This document shows positions 11,838-23,649 of a DNA stretch of 64,000 nt, piece after piece. Position numbers and translations under genes: made by a program. This DNA is from Pachyseris speciosa (lineage: Eukaryota > Cnidaria > Anthozoa > Scleractinia > Pachyseridae). Position 1 is the stretch's first letter; each line of letters begins with the position of its first letter. The stretch covers positions 67,501-131,500 of the forward strand of contig JAEMWC010001536.1 of assembly GCA_016490735.1 (NCBI GenBank), written 5' to 3'. The notes below the pieces were generated by a model. The model was not told the DNA's origin, did not search any database, and saw nothing but the letters and a program-made list of their open reading frames with translations.

Positions 11838-12050
11838 TAGCCCGCCGCAGAGGTGAGGAAACAGGTGTGCAAAATGTCTCGCGATGCAGATGACTCAGCC
11901 GTTTCCACTCTTGTGTGCGGTGATATTTCCTCACGGCCTCGCGTGGGAAAAATCTCACATAAACCTCGCCGCACACGGGAGGAAACGGCTGAGTTAACTG
12001 CCACGCGAGGCATTTTGCTCAGCTGTTTCCTCACGTGTGCGGCGAGCTTT
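11838..12050. mobile_element. Foldback MITE with GTGAGGAAACAG arms
   Basis: Left arm GTGAGGAAACAGGTG and right arm CAGCTGTTTCCTCAC are inverted, as are the inner GACTCAGCCGTTTCC and GGAAACGGCTGAGTT blocks. Arms are about 90 bp. This explains the open frames on both strands here. Confidence 0.65.
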
Positions 12051-12601
12051 TGATGCCGCAACCGATTCGGCGGATTTGACGGCTCTACGATAATTACCTT
12101 TCGACTATTTTTTGCCAGCGTGGAAGAAAACATTGCTCACCTTTTTGCTGTAGTGTTATTCTAATCCAAACAAAACAGGATAGTTTTTGAGCTCGACAGC
12201 TCGTTCTTCGAAAGCCAATTGAAAGCCGAACGGCAATTTGCATATTTAATGTTTATCTTGTGAGAAAATTCTGAAGTATTTGGTAACAACAAAAATCAGC
12301 AATGCAAAGTCAGAGAAATGGGATGAAAATGGCAACTGACTGTGGTATTGTTCGCAATTACTATAATACTTTCTGTAATTATCAATAAAACGACCGACGT
12401 TGAAATCCAAAGCAAAGAGTAATTTTTTATTTTATTTTTTACAACTTTATTATTATTAAGGGGGTCCAGAAGGGGTCCAGAAGGGGGGGGGGACTCAGAA
12501 GGGGGGGACGTTTTGTCTACACCCAAATTTGTTTTGATTAAAACATGGCCGCTCACATAATGAAGCTGTCTCTCTAGCCGTTCTCCAGAAGGATTCCAGG
12601 A

Positions 12602-13207
12602 TAGGCTTAGCCACAAGGTTGCTCGGCAACTTTTCAGCAACTTTTGAGATTTTCGGCAACTTTTAAGAATTTTGGCAAATTTTAGAATTTTCGGCAACTT
12701 TGGGCTTTTAGAGGTTCTTTGAAGCCACTTTCTTCACGTTTTAAGCCACATTGGTCAGTTTTCGATAGACATTTATTCAATTTATTCTAAAAAAAAATAA
12801 TTAGGGCCTAAGGCCCCCCCATGGGTTGATTTTTGTGATGCCTTATCACGAGGTCAGCGGTATCACGTTGCACGTTTTTCAAGATGATTCCAATACATCC
12901 AACTCAGATGAATCTGCAGATGAGGGCCCAAGTAATCCGATTGCGGAAGCCAAAAGACTGGGGGCCAATCTTCGTATTTGTTGATCAAGTGAAATGGAAA
13001 GAACCTCTGATATTATCATTGGACTTTGACAAATAAAGTTTTGATAAGAAGCAATGTGCGAATTTTTAATCTTTAACACCCAAAAAAGGTACGAAAAAGC
13101 AGAAAAATTGTGGCAACTTTTTGGAAATTCAGCAACTTTTTGGCAACTTTTAGACACTTTTATCGGCAACTTTTTTGGGATTCATCGGCAACTTGTGGCT
13201 AAGCCTA
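12602..13207 (+). mobile_element. Non-autonomous hAT-like element A, 606 bp, 8-bp target duplication
   Basis: TTCCAGGA flanks the element on both sides (12594-12601 and 13208-13215). The TIR starts TAGGCTTAGCCACAAG and the right end is GTTGCCG...CTTGTGGCTAAGCCTA in mirror form. Multiple GGCAACTTTT subterminal repeats line both ends. The paralogous site at 50509-50516 is uninterrupted (GATTCCAGGGCC), confirming the insertion. It retains a coding tail, described separately. Confidence 0.85.
12838..12984 (+). pseudogene. C-terminal transposase tail fragment in hAT-like element A
   Basis: A 48-codon stretch ending in TGA at 12982-12984 reads an acidic Ser/Asp-rich segment followed by NPIAEAKRLGANLR. 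A related tail, with DPIEATIAAGATLSS, occurs in element B at 38696-38818 on the minus strand, at the corresponding place relative to its TIR. Shared spacing of the GIT motif, acidic stretch and NPI/DPI motif suggests both are remnants of the same transposase family's C-terminus. The family itself is not recognised. Confidence 0.45.
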
Positions 13208-13699
13208 TTCCAGGATCTACCAAGGTAATTTGGTCTAGTTTTGACTGCTAAAAAAAGTTCATCGGTGCAATATTTTGCTGGTAGTACTGGGTGGCTCCAC
13301 ACTTTTAAAAAAAACTACGAAATGAACCGAAGGAGAGTTCTATGCTCGTGGCGTGGTTGAATCTCCCAGAATTCTTTTCGCTCGTGAACGAGGCAAGTTA
13401 AGACACACGAGATTGGCTCTCAGAAAAGGGCTAAAGCGTGGCTGGCAGAAAATGTGAGAGAAAATTTCATGGCAGATACCAAGGGGAGAACTTGAGGTTT
13501 GTTGTAAATGTCGAATTTTGCTTTTTGAACAAAGTTTTGAATTAAGAACTGCGCATCAAAAAATTGCAATGTTTCGTGTTATTCTTCGGCCGAAAAATTA
13601 GTATTCTGGACTTTGTTGCCAAACGAACAGTGTCATACAGCAGAAATCAGGAGTTTTAGACAAACTCTTAGCTTTGGTAATGAGAAGACGCACCTGTTG

Positions 13700-13980
13700 C
13701 TGCAATCCACTTGTTATCATGAGTTCGTGGGGAAGCGGTTTCAACTCGTTATCAATTATACACTGATGGATCTCATCGAACTGCAGCTGCAGTTGAAACA
13801 AGTGACTGTATACGATGCGAGCAGCTAGTCCTTGCAGTTCATTAATTCACTTCATTGAAAATGAAAGCTGGACAGGAATTAATTTTTTCAAGTTAAATTC
13901 CAATTGTGTCATTGCATCTCGAATTCACTACCAGGCCCAAATGTTTCCAAGTTGCTCCATTTTGGCCATCTGAGGCTGGA
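13700..13980 (+). repeat. Dispersed repeat, copy matching 47725-47985
   Basis: About 270 bp including CAGTTGAAACAAGTGACTG and GAAAGCTGGACAGGAAT match 47725-47985 in the same orientation. No coding content was recognised. Confidence 0.65.
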
Positions 13981-14057
13981 AGCATTTATGAACAGTTTTT
14001 GTACTTGAACTTGTTAAATAAATACTTTAGCACGAATTGAGTCCGATTGTGTCTTAA

Positions 14058-15055
14058 CCCTTTGACTACCAAATACGCATATATGCGTAGAAAATACCGC
14101 TTTTGCTTTTATGATTTATTTCTTGTTTAAATTTTGTCACAAAGACATAATAATGCGTAAATAGCACTAAATGGTCCTTTTCGCAATTATCAAATCCAAA
14201 AAGGAACGACAACAATACCCGAATACCGCTGCATAGCACAGTTTGTTTGGCAACAAAGCCCAAAATGCCAGTCTTTTGACCAAAGAACAACACTTAAAAT
14301 TACACATTTTCGTGGTCAACTTTTTAATAAAAAACATTGCCCAAAAATCAAAATTCTACATTTACAGCAAACCTTAAGGCCAGACCTTGGCATCTGGAGG
14401 GAAATTTTCCTCTCACTTCTTCCACAAGCCACGCTTTAGCCATTTTATTGGAGCCAATCTCGCGTATCTCAAGTTGTCTTGTTCACGCACGAAAAGAATT
14501 CTGGGAGCGTCAACTATTCCAGGAACATAGAACCCTTCCATTTCCTATTTCAAAGTCGGGCCACCCAGTACTACCAGGAAAATATGACGTCGATTGAACT
14601 TTTTACCAGTCAAAACTAGCCCAAATTGCCTTGGTAGGCCCTGGAATCCTTCCACAAAGTTAGCAGAGAGACAGCTTCGGCCATCCACCGCCATATTGGC
14701 TACGAAGCAGATTTAGCGTCTCATTCAGCAAGAAACCGTCTCTCACCTCTGGCTTCTTTCAAAGGCTTGCCTTTACCCACATTCCAGCTTAAGGATGCCA
14801 GCCTGGGGGCCTTTGTGGAGAAAATGGCTCGAAAAAACCTCATAAAGCGGCAAATTTACCACAATCAAGCTTGTTGACTCGGTAAACGAACAACAGCCGC
14901 TAATGTGCGTGGCGTCACACCTTTACAGTGAGCCCACAGTGACACAAACGCTGTTATTTCCATCACAACCCCTTAAATGGAGAAGATCAGTCCTCCAGAC
15001 TAATTATCACTAAAAATTTACTAAAAAAAATAGCACTAAATTGGTACTCAAAGGG
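14058..15055 (-). mobile_element. piggyBac-like non-autonomous element, 998 bp, TTAA target duplication
   Basis: TTAA flanks both ends (14054-14057 and 15056-15059) and the termini are CCCTTTGACTACC and GGTACTCAAAGGG, fitting the CCY-type piggyBac end. The whole sequence is a close reverse-complement match of 50097-51087. Both copies keep an 86-codon frame (14337-14597 plus; 50557-50817 minus), but no known transposase domain is seen in it. Confidence 0.85.
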
Positions 15056-15133
15056 TTAAGAGAAACATTTTACATCACGTGACCTGGGTATTTGACACCA
15101 CCAGCAAAAGACAATGGCCATCCTTAACTCAAA

Positions 15134-15230
15134 CGTAGGGTTATTGTTAAGGTTGTGATTAGGTTTAGGATTAGGGTTAGGTTTAGGGGTATGGTTAGGG
15201 CTAGGTTAGGGCTATTGTTAGGGTTGGAGT
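15134..15230 (+). repeat. Degenerate TTAGGG-type repeat tract
   Basis: About 95 bp of imperfect repeats such as TTAGGTTTAGG and TTAGGGTTAGG. This resembles a decayed interstitial telomeric repeat (TTAGGG is the usual animal telomere unit), but simple-sequence drift could also produce it. Confidence 0.5.
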
Positions 15231-16160
15231 TTGGACGTCAACAAGTCACGTGACAAACAGTCCAACCTCACTGCAACACCCTAGGGCAGCTAGCCATACA
15301 GTGCTGTGTTTGTGTCAAAAATATTTTGTCAAAAATATTTTGTCCTGAAACGATAATTTCAAAACTGACCACCCCCTTTACTTGCACTTTGCGCAGCCGC
15401 TTAGGTTTGACATTGAGCTCTTGAGGGTTTGTGCCAACTACCCTCCAACTCTAAGTCCTTATCTTTTGCTTAGATTAAGAGCAAACTTTCTAGTGTACTA
15501 TTACTAAAACGTATTAGTTTGCTGAGTTTGCGATATGAAAATGTCAAACGACGGGCAAATACAAAATTTGCTTAAGTGTCTCGACACCGTGATCTGGGAC
15601 GCTTTCCTTTTGCATTGAAAAACCGGTCGTTCCAGTGGTAAATCAAATGGAACGGACTTTTCCAATGAAAAGTTTTCAGAAGTATTCCTCTTTCCTTGGT
15701 TTTAGCGGAATGACCGAGAAATCCTGTACCATCTGCGGCGTCCCACTAGTTCCTAGTCTTCTTTGCAGCCGCTCGAGACGAAGTCACGCAACGCTCCTCG
15801 CCCCCACGCGGCTACTTCAAACCGACATACTTTCCCCTTGTTTGCCATATTTTTCCTTGGTCCAATCAGCGCCTTGTTATCGTATTTGCCGCACCAATCA
15901 CATCGTGGCTTGCCGTCTTGATGTTTTCGTGTAAATTATATTTAGGGGGTTCTTGAGGCACTTTTTCTCGAAAGTCCATTTCCGTGTTATTTACATGTTC
16001 ATCAAATTATACTTCCAGAAATGACTTAAATCACTATCACACATTGTTAATTTACATGTTCCATTGAAACATAAAAGTTTCATGTTAATACAATTTACAG
16101 GATTGTAACCATTTACATGCTATTTACAGAATATGTTGAAACCATTTACATAATAGAGAT
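15231..16160. other. Gene-free stretch
   Basis: About 930 bp with no supportable gene. A 99-codon frame at 15635-15934 is low-complexity and shows no domain. Short AT-rich runs near 16160-16190 lead into the LINE 3' end. Confidence 0.5.
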
Positions 16161-18184
16161 ATATATATATTTTTATTTAAACTATATTTTTTTCGGCATT
16201 TGCTCTAAGAGCAGATAGTGCTCATCAAGAGAGCTTATGCCGTTTACATTATTATTATACATCACGGTCAAAGCTAGGACACAACGGCGACAACAACAAC
16301 AACGACAACAAAAACAGAAACTAAAACAATAAAATAAAAAATATAATAAAGTAAATAATTAAATAAATAAGTACATAGATTCAATCACGAGAAACGATTT
16401 GATTGGGAGATAAAAGACTGAACAGTATAAAACAAGTTTACATTAATTTGAAAGTTAATACCTGGAACTCCATTAAGAAGCCAATCAATTTTTTTCTTAT
16501 TAGATGCAGAGAGCCAATTATCCCCCAACAAGTGTGCAGCGGAGGCAAAACGTATTTCGCGCAGAGCAGCAAAACTCGGGCAAAACAAGAAATAATGTTT
16601 GGCATCTTCGGCAGGTGCATCGCACAAAGCACAAGCAGATGAAACAGAACAATTCCTCTCAAAAAGATCATAATTTAAAGCGCTAAAATCAAGCCTTGAG
16701 CGAGTATGAAAAATTAACGCGGCGCGATCCCCTGTAAAAAATAAATAATTGCAAGTTGGAAATTTCATAAACTTCGAAGCATTATTCTTGAAAATGCTAA
16801 GAGAAGAAGACAGGCGAACCTCGGAGGGGAGACTATTCCACAATTGTGTTGTTGAAAAAAGAAAGGATTTTTTATGCCTTTCAGTTCGAACATAGGGTAA
16901 ACAAAAATCATTTCCTGAGCGAAGGCTATAACATGACCTCTCACTGACGAAAGCGGGACAAAGATTAGATAAATAGCTAGGAGCTAACTTGTTGACTAAC
17001 TTGTACATTAAGCAAAGTTTATGCATTTTCCGTCTTTCGCTAAGCTCAACCCATGAAACATCCCTTAAAAGGCTAACCCTGTTTGTTCCTTTCATGGCAC
17101 CAGTAACAAGCCTAGCACTCTCAATTTGTAAGCTTTCCAACAAATTGCTGTCCGATTCAGAGCAACCATCCCACACGACATCAGCATATTCTAGAGATGA
17201 ACGCACCAGAGATTTATATAACACGTCAAGTTAATAACGGCTCAATCGATATTTCAAGGGTTTAAGAAGATTTAATTTTTTAGAGGCCTTTTGGTGTATC
17301 TTTAGAATGTGTGCTCGCCAATACGAATTAGACGACAACGTCAAACCATGATGTTCATGAACTGCTAAATCGTCAATTGTGACACCATTCATTATCAATG
17401 GGGGGTGATCCGGCTTATCTCTCTTAGACGAAAAAATCATCGACTTAGTCTTAGTTGCATTCATAGTTACCAACCATCGGTTGGCCCAAGAAGATATCGA
17501 TGCCAAATCATGATTCAGTCTAGTAGCACAAGCACTCGGTGAATGAACTTCATCTAACAAAAGGCTATCATCTGCAAATAAAAAACAATTAGAATTGACA
17601 AAGGTTGGTAAATCATTAATATAAATAAGGAACAACAACTCACCCCTGAGGGACGCCGGCCACAATATTACGCCAATCAGAATGAACGCCTTCGATAACC
17701 ACCCTTTGTTTTCGATTAGAAAGATAACTAGCAAACCAATTAATCAGGTTACCGTCAACTCCGATACTACTTAATTTGGCTAAAAGACCCCGATGCCACA
17801 CTCTATCAAAAGCCTTCGATATGTCGAGAAATACTGCCCTAATTTCGTTGCCCTTCTCAAGGGCTTCATAAATTTTGTGAACGATATACACCAGTTGCAT
17901 TACAGTAGAATCACCAGGGCGAAAACCACTTTGAAACTTATAAAAGAAACCAATGGTATCAAGGAAACTATAAAGATGTAAAAACACAACTTTCTCGCAA
18001 ATTTTAGATAAGCACGATAAGAGAGAAACAGGACGGTAATTAGTTTTCAGCTGCCGATCATCTTTTTTAAATAGTGGAAGAACATTAGCAAGTTTCCTAG
18101 CACTGGGATACTGACCCAGTCGAAATGAGGTGTTAATTAAATTGGTAAACGCATTACATAATCCCTCACTGCACAGTTTAATTA
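16160..18184 (-). mobile_element. 5'-truncated LINE on the minus strand
   Basis: A LINE with RT and C-terminal domain, cut off at its 5' side near 18184 within the RT fingers, at the edge of the minisatellite. Its 3' UTR holds a CAA/GTT-rich stretch (16286-16310) and ends in an AATAAA-like, TA-rich sequence near 16160. Confidence 0.75.
16385..18184 (-). pseudogene. LINE reverse transcriptase, broken (one small deletion, one nonsense codon)
   Basis: Reading from 18184 downward, the RT fingers (NYRPVSLLS), palm (FLDISKAFD, GVPQG) and thumb follow in order. The frame breaks at about 17650, where roughly a dozen bases are missing between GVPQG and LLFLIYINDLP, and it stops again in frame at a TAA near 17231. 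The catalytic motif FADD survives in the 17231-17734 part. The last part (16385-17227) ends with a CX2C...H...C knuckle (CALCDAP to HYFLFCP) typical of several LINE clades. It cannot encode a working enzyme. The clade is uncertain within the jockey/CR1/I group. Confidence 0.85.
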
Positions 18185-18244
18185 CCTAGTTACTTACGTA
18201 GATACGTAGTGTAAGTATCATATAGTGGTTTACCGTGGTCTAAT

Positions 18245-19497
18245 ATGGTGTACCATGAAAAGTACATGGGCATACACGGACATACATGGCTATACACTGG
18301 CGTACATACCCATACACTGGTGTATATGGGCATACGCGGGCGTAAATGGCTATAAGCGGGCATACATGGCCATACACTAGTGTACTTGGGCATACCCAGG
18401 TGTACACGGGCATACACAAGGATACATGACCATACACGGGCATACATGGCCATACACTGGTGTACATGGGCATACACAGGTGTACACGGCCATCCACAAG
18501 TATACATGAACATATATACACGGGCATACATGGCCATACACGGGCATACATGGCCATACACAAGTATACATGAACATACACGGGTATACATGGCCATACA
18601 CGGGCGTACACGGCTATACACGGGCATACATGCCCATACACAAGTATACACGGACATACACGGGTATACATGGCCATACACGGGTGAACACGGCTATACC
18701 CGGGCATACATGGCTATACACAGGCATAAATGGCCATACACAAGTATACATGGACATAAACGGGTATACATGGCCATACACGGGCGTACACGGGTATACA
18801 CGGGCGTACACGGCTATACACGGGCATAAATGGCCATACACTGGTGTACATGAGCATACACAGGTGTACACGGGCATCCACAAGTATACATGGACATACA
18901 AGGGTATACATGGCCGTACACGGGCATACATGACCATACACAGGCGTACACGGCTTTACACGGGCATACATGGCCATACGCAAGTATACATGGACATACA
19001 CGGGTATACCTGGCCATACACGGGTGTACACGGCTATACCCGGGCATACATGGCTATACACGGGCATACATGGCCATACACAAGTATACATGGACATACA
19101 CGGGTATACATGGCCATACACGGGCGTACACGGGTATACACGGGCGTACACGGCTATACACGGGCATACATGGCCATACGCTGGTGTACAAGGGCATACA
19201 CAGGTGTACACGGGCATCCACAAGTATACATGGACATACACGGGTATACATGGCAATACACGGGCATACATGGCCATAAACGGGCATATATGGCCATACA
19301 CTGGTGTACATGGGCATACACAGGTGTACACGGGCATCCACAAGTATACATGGACATACACGGGCATACATGGCCAAACACGGGCATACATGGCCATACA
19401 CAAGTATACATGAACATACACGGGCATACATGGCCATACACGGGCCTACATGGCTATACACGGGCATACATGCCCATACACAAGTTTACACGGACAT

Positions 19498-19499
<2 letters not shown>
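18245..19499. repeat. 20-bp minisatellite array, first segment
   Basis: An almost perfectly phased tandem array of a 20-bp unit, CGGGCATACATGGCCATACA, which itself is two related 10-mers. Units keep exact 20-bp register over hundreds of bases. Variants (for example CAAGTATACA and CTGGTGTACA) recur in the same order about 342 bp apart (18739 and 19081), showing a higher-order repeat. Open frames exist on both strands because the unit lacks stops; they are not genes. The array is split by the LINE at 19499-22040. Confidence 0.95.
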
Positions 19500-19531
<32 letters not shown>

Positions 19532-19680
19532 CTTTATTGACCCTTACACTTAAGAATATTGAAATTTACATGAAATAAAAACTAAAACTAAAAGGGTCTT
19601 GGCTTCCTAAAATAACTAGAAAGTTAACAAGGCTAGGAAGCCAAATTACATAGAATAAATTACAATATTAGGGTCGAAAG

Positions 19681-19704
19681 AACACAGACACACACACACA
19701 CACA
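19681..19704. repeat. (AC)n microsatellite in LINE 3' UTR
   Basis: About 24 bp of ACAC repeats within the 3' UTR of the minus-strand LINE. Confidence 0.6.
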
Positions 19705-19886
19705 AAATTAAACTATTATAACTATAAATAAACGAAATTTACAAGTCATGGGGAAAAAGACAAATATATTAGAAATGTATTAAAAATGAAATCCTGAATA
19801 TGATAAGTTAAATGCAGAGCAGCAAATAAATCAGAAATAACTGGGAAGAAATTCGTTACTCAGGGAAAACAGAAACCAAAGTAACA

Positions 19887-22038
19887 TTAATACTGGCACA
19901 GCAATTCATTTTTTAATTTTGTTTTAAATTTACTGAAAGGAATTGACTTTATATCTTTCCCAAGAGAGTTCCATACCTTTGGTCCTTGAAAGCGAATATT
20001 AAATATTCCATAGTTTGTTCTAGCTCGAGGCAGGTAATAAGATTGATTTGCTGCACTACGTGTATTGTAGTTATGGATACTAAGTACTGAATTGAAGAAG
20101 CTATCAAAATTTGAAGGTAGTAACTTGTTGTGAAATTTATGCATAAAAAGTGCAATATGAAATGTAACAAGATCAGAGAGCTTCATAATTGCTAATAATC
20201 TAAACAGTGGAGTTGAATGTTCATCAAATGAAGAAAAAGTCATGATTCGCACTGCTTTTTTCTGTAAAATATATAAAGGCTGAAGTGTAGTTGGATATGT
20301 ATTACCCCAGATAATTATACCATAGGTCAGAAATGGGTAGATTAAAGAGTAATAGAGATTAGTAAGAATATCAATATTAACATAATGGCGAAGCTTAGAC
20401 AAGATCCCTACACTTCTTTTAATTTTCTTTACAATGCATGCAATTTGAGGTTTCCAGGATAAATTTGAATCAATTAAAATTCCTAGGTATTTAATACAGG
20501 AATCCTGTTGCAACTGTTTCCCATTTAGAGTTAGGTGGAAGTTGAATGGAACTTTCCTTTGAGGAGGATGAAAAATTACAAAACTGGTTTTTTCTATATT
20601 AAGAGAAAGTTTATTTGCACAAAGCCAGGAATTAACATTAGAGAGTTCATCATTAATACTTGCCTGTAGAGAGATGAGGTTTTTATGTTTGCAGAATAAA
20701 TTACTGTCATCAGCAAATAAATGGAAATCAAGAACTTTAGAGCAATGGTGAAAGTCATTAATATATAACAAAAAAAGAATTGGTCCAAGGACTGACCCCT
20801 GAGGAACGCCGCATGAAATATTGACAGAGGTAGAAGTTACACCATTTACAGTGACTGTTTGCAGACGATTTGCAAGATATGAACTAAACCACTGATTGCA
20901 ATCCCACGTATGCCATAGAACTCCAGTTTTTTTAACAATATCTCATGATTTATGGTATCAAATGCCTTACTGAAATCTAAGAATATACCACAAGAAAAAT
21001 CCCTCTCGTCGATTGCCCTTTGAATTTTATCAACAATACTAAGGATAGCATGATCAGTGGAATGCTTAGCCCTAAAACCAAATTGGTTATCAAAGAACAC
21101 TTTTTTCTTTTCGAGGAAATCAACTAATCTATTGCACATAAGCTTTTCAAGCAATTTATTGAAAATAGACAGCAACGAGATTGGACGATAATTGGATAGG
21201 CAGGTCTGGGATCCCTTTTTATAGACTGGAATTACATTTGCTAATTTGAAGTTGTCTGGCACTATACCAGTCTCAAAGGAAGCATTGAACAAAACCTCTA
21301 GAGGCTTGGATACAACAGTTTTCAGAATTTTGAGAATAGTGACAGGTATACTAAAAGGACCAGTGGCTTTACTAGATTTCAGTTTAGTAATTTCAGATTC
21401 AATTTCCTCTGCTGTTGTAGGTGAAATAAAAAAGCTATTACAGAGAGGATTTTTTAAATACTCTAAAGGTGACATGTCAACATTTGGTATTGAGCAAGCA
21501 AGGTCCTTGCCAATATTAGCAAAAAAATTATTGAACATATCAGCAATCATATGACAATCAGTTATGACATTATTATTTGTAGTAATTTTAATGGTTCTAT
21601 GACTAGTTGGAGGCTTAAAATGGATAATTTGTTTAATACCATTCCAAATTTTTTTACTATCTTTAATATTTTTAAGAAAATAGTTACTGTAATATTGTTT
21701 TTTACTTAATTTCAATAGATGGTTTAATTTATTCCTATAAAGTTTAAACTTAGAGTGAAAGTAGCAAGATTTGGTCTTTAAATATTTGTCATAAAGTTTA
21801 TTTTTTACTCGAATAGATACTTTTATTCCTTGGGTTATCCATGGCTTGGACTGAAATTTTAATTCTTTCTTAGATAATTGTTTCAGGGGAATGTGTTTAT
21901 CTACTATTTCAGAAATTGTGGAATAGAATGAACAAAACATGTCAGATGGATCAGAGTCAGAAGTAAAAGTACTATGCCAGTCTATAGATTGCATCTCACT
22001 GATTAAGGTTGATTGGTTAAAATTTGAGTAGTCTCTTT
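19887..22038 (-). pseudogene. LINE reverse transcriptase, one frameshift
   Basis: The frame starts inside the linker after the endonuclease and runs through RT motifs NYRPISLLS, FLDFSKAFD (20846-22038), then shifts by one base near 20885 and continues with GVPQGSVLGP, YINDF and the catalytic FADD in 20771-19887. The C-terminal SIHNYNTRSA and RFQGPKVWNSL regions are intact, and the ORF ends normally. Apart from the single frameshift the protein is well preserved. The encoded enzyme would copy LINE RNA at a nicked target. The first codons of the listed upstream frame are minisatellite, not LINE. Confidence 0.87.
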
Positions 22039-22039
22039 T

Positions 22040-23130
22040 ACACGGGTATACACGGGTATACATGGCCATACACGGGTGTACACGGCTATACCCGGGCATA
22101 CATGGCTATACACGGGCATAAATGGCCATACACAAGTATACATGGACATACACGGGTATACATGGCCATACACGGGCGTACACGGGTATACACGGGCGTA
22201 CACGGCTATACACGGGCATACATGGCCATACACTGGTGTACATGGGCATACACAGGTGTACAAGGGCATCCACAAGTATACATGGACATACACGAGTATA
22301 CATGGCCATAAACGGGCATACATGGCCATACACGGGCGTACACGGCTATACACGGGCATACATGGCTATACACCGGCATACATGGCCATCCACAAGTATA
22401 CATGGACATCCACGGGTATACCTGGCCATACACGGGTGTACACGGCTATACCCGGGCATACATGGCTATACACGGGCATACATGGCCATCCACAAGTATA
22501 CATGGACATACACGGATATACATGGCCATATACGGGCAAACATGGCCATACACGGGCGTACACGGTTATACACGGGCATACATGGCCTTACATTGGTGTA
22601 CATGGGCATACACAGGTGTACACGGGCATACACAAGTATACATGGACTTACACGGGTATACATGGGCATACATGGCCATACACAAGTAAACACGGACATA
22701 CATGGGTATACAAGGCTATACACGGGCGTACACAGGTATACACGGGCGTACATAGCCATACACAAGTGTACATGGACATACACGGGTATACATGGCCATA
22801 CACGGGCGTACACGGGTATACAGGGGCATACATAGCCATACACAAGTATACATGGACATACACGGGTATACATGCCATACACGGACGTACACGGCTATAC
22901 ACGGGCATACATGGCCATACACAAGTATACGTGTCCATACACGGGCGTACATGGGTATACACGGACTTACATGGGTATACACGGGCATACATGGCCATAC
23001 ACTGTTGTACATGGCTATACACGGGCATACATGGCCATACACGGGCATACAGGGGCATACACTGTTGTACATGGCTATACACGAGCATACTTGGCCAAAC
23101 ACGGGCATATATGGTCATACACTGGCGTTC
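22040..23130. repeat. 20-bp minisatellite array, second segment
   Basis: Continuation of the 18245-19499 array on the other side of the LINE, with the same unit and the same higher-order pattern (CAAGTATACATGGACATACA at 22133). Toward the right the units become more variable and the array ends at about 23130 with GGCGTTCATGGTTCATTTC, a flank that also ends the inverted array at 29.35 kb. Confidence 0.95.
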
Positions 23131-23649
23131 ATGGTTCATTTCTTGGAAACGAGCATATCCGGACCCCGAGTACGGAGTGCTGCCGACTTTGAAGCTAATT
23201 TAGCTAAACTTGGAAGCGATTGAGAGTTTCCATCAAAGTGAAAGCGCAAAAATGGCGTAAATGATGTTTATATTAACCACGAATGGTTGTTAAGTGGATG
23301 AAGAAACAAGTTGTGGGATTGAAATCGTTACAGTTACTGAAAAAGGCGAGTATACACAATCAACTGAGTACAAATCCGAATTTAATTTCAAAGTTGTAGC
23401 TTAGTAATATTATTGCAAGTTTGGCGTTGTGAAGTCCATTTCGGTCTCGAGTATGGCCCGAGGCCGCAAGCACAGTTTTTCCCAATACGGACCGACCTAG
23501 GCCGGCAAATAACATAATTGTATATCATCCTTTTCATGGGAGAGATATTTACTGAGAAAACTTCATGGTTCTTGTGGGCAGTCAAATCCTGAGGATTCAT
23601 CTTGCTGTGCTTCTGATTATAACCGAAATGTATAGCCGAAGGAAACAAA
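23131..23649. other. Gene-free stretch between minisatellite and Gypsy relic
   Basis: No supportable gene. The 86-codon frame on minus at 23388-23648 shows no domain. No 5' LTR of the following retrotransposon is visible here. Confidence 0.5.

Larger units (their letters stand above)
12545..13665 (+). repeat. Older third copy of the 50.1-kb piggyBac-like element interior, split by a hAT-like insertion
   Basis: 12545-12601 and 13208-13665 together match the interior of the element at 50097-51087 (for example CTACCAAGG, TTTTGACTG and the TTTGTTGCCAAA stretch), at visibly lower identity than the two full copies. The 606-bp insertion at 12602 separates the halves. No TTAA-bounded ends could be placed for this copy. 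Confidence 0.6.
19499..22040 (-). mobile_element. 5'-truncated LINE with (GTT)n tail inserted into the minisatellite
   Basis: On the minus strand the element ends AATAAAG followed by GTT repeats (19499-19532 on plus: CAA repeats). Its 5' end abuts the array at about 22040. The bordering TTTACACGG on both sides (about 19488-19496 and 22037-22045) is a candidate target duplication. The same AATAAAGTTGTTG tail occurs at 47330-47354, so both belong to one LINE type. Confidence 0.85.

Noticed and set aside
11837..12133. ORFs of 66-98 codons on both strands
   Set aside because: Product of the foldback MITE at 11838-12050.
18190..19553. Long open frames on both strands of the minisatellite (up to 375 codons across the arrays)
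   Set aside because: They are repetitive translations of a stop-poor 20-bp tandem unit, occur in several frames on both strands, and have no start or domain logic.
18245..23130. CRISPR-like array
   Set aside because: There are no unique spacers; the unit is contiguous and variable, and the genome is eukaryotic.
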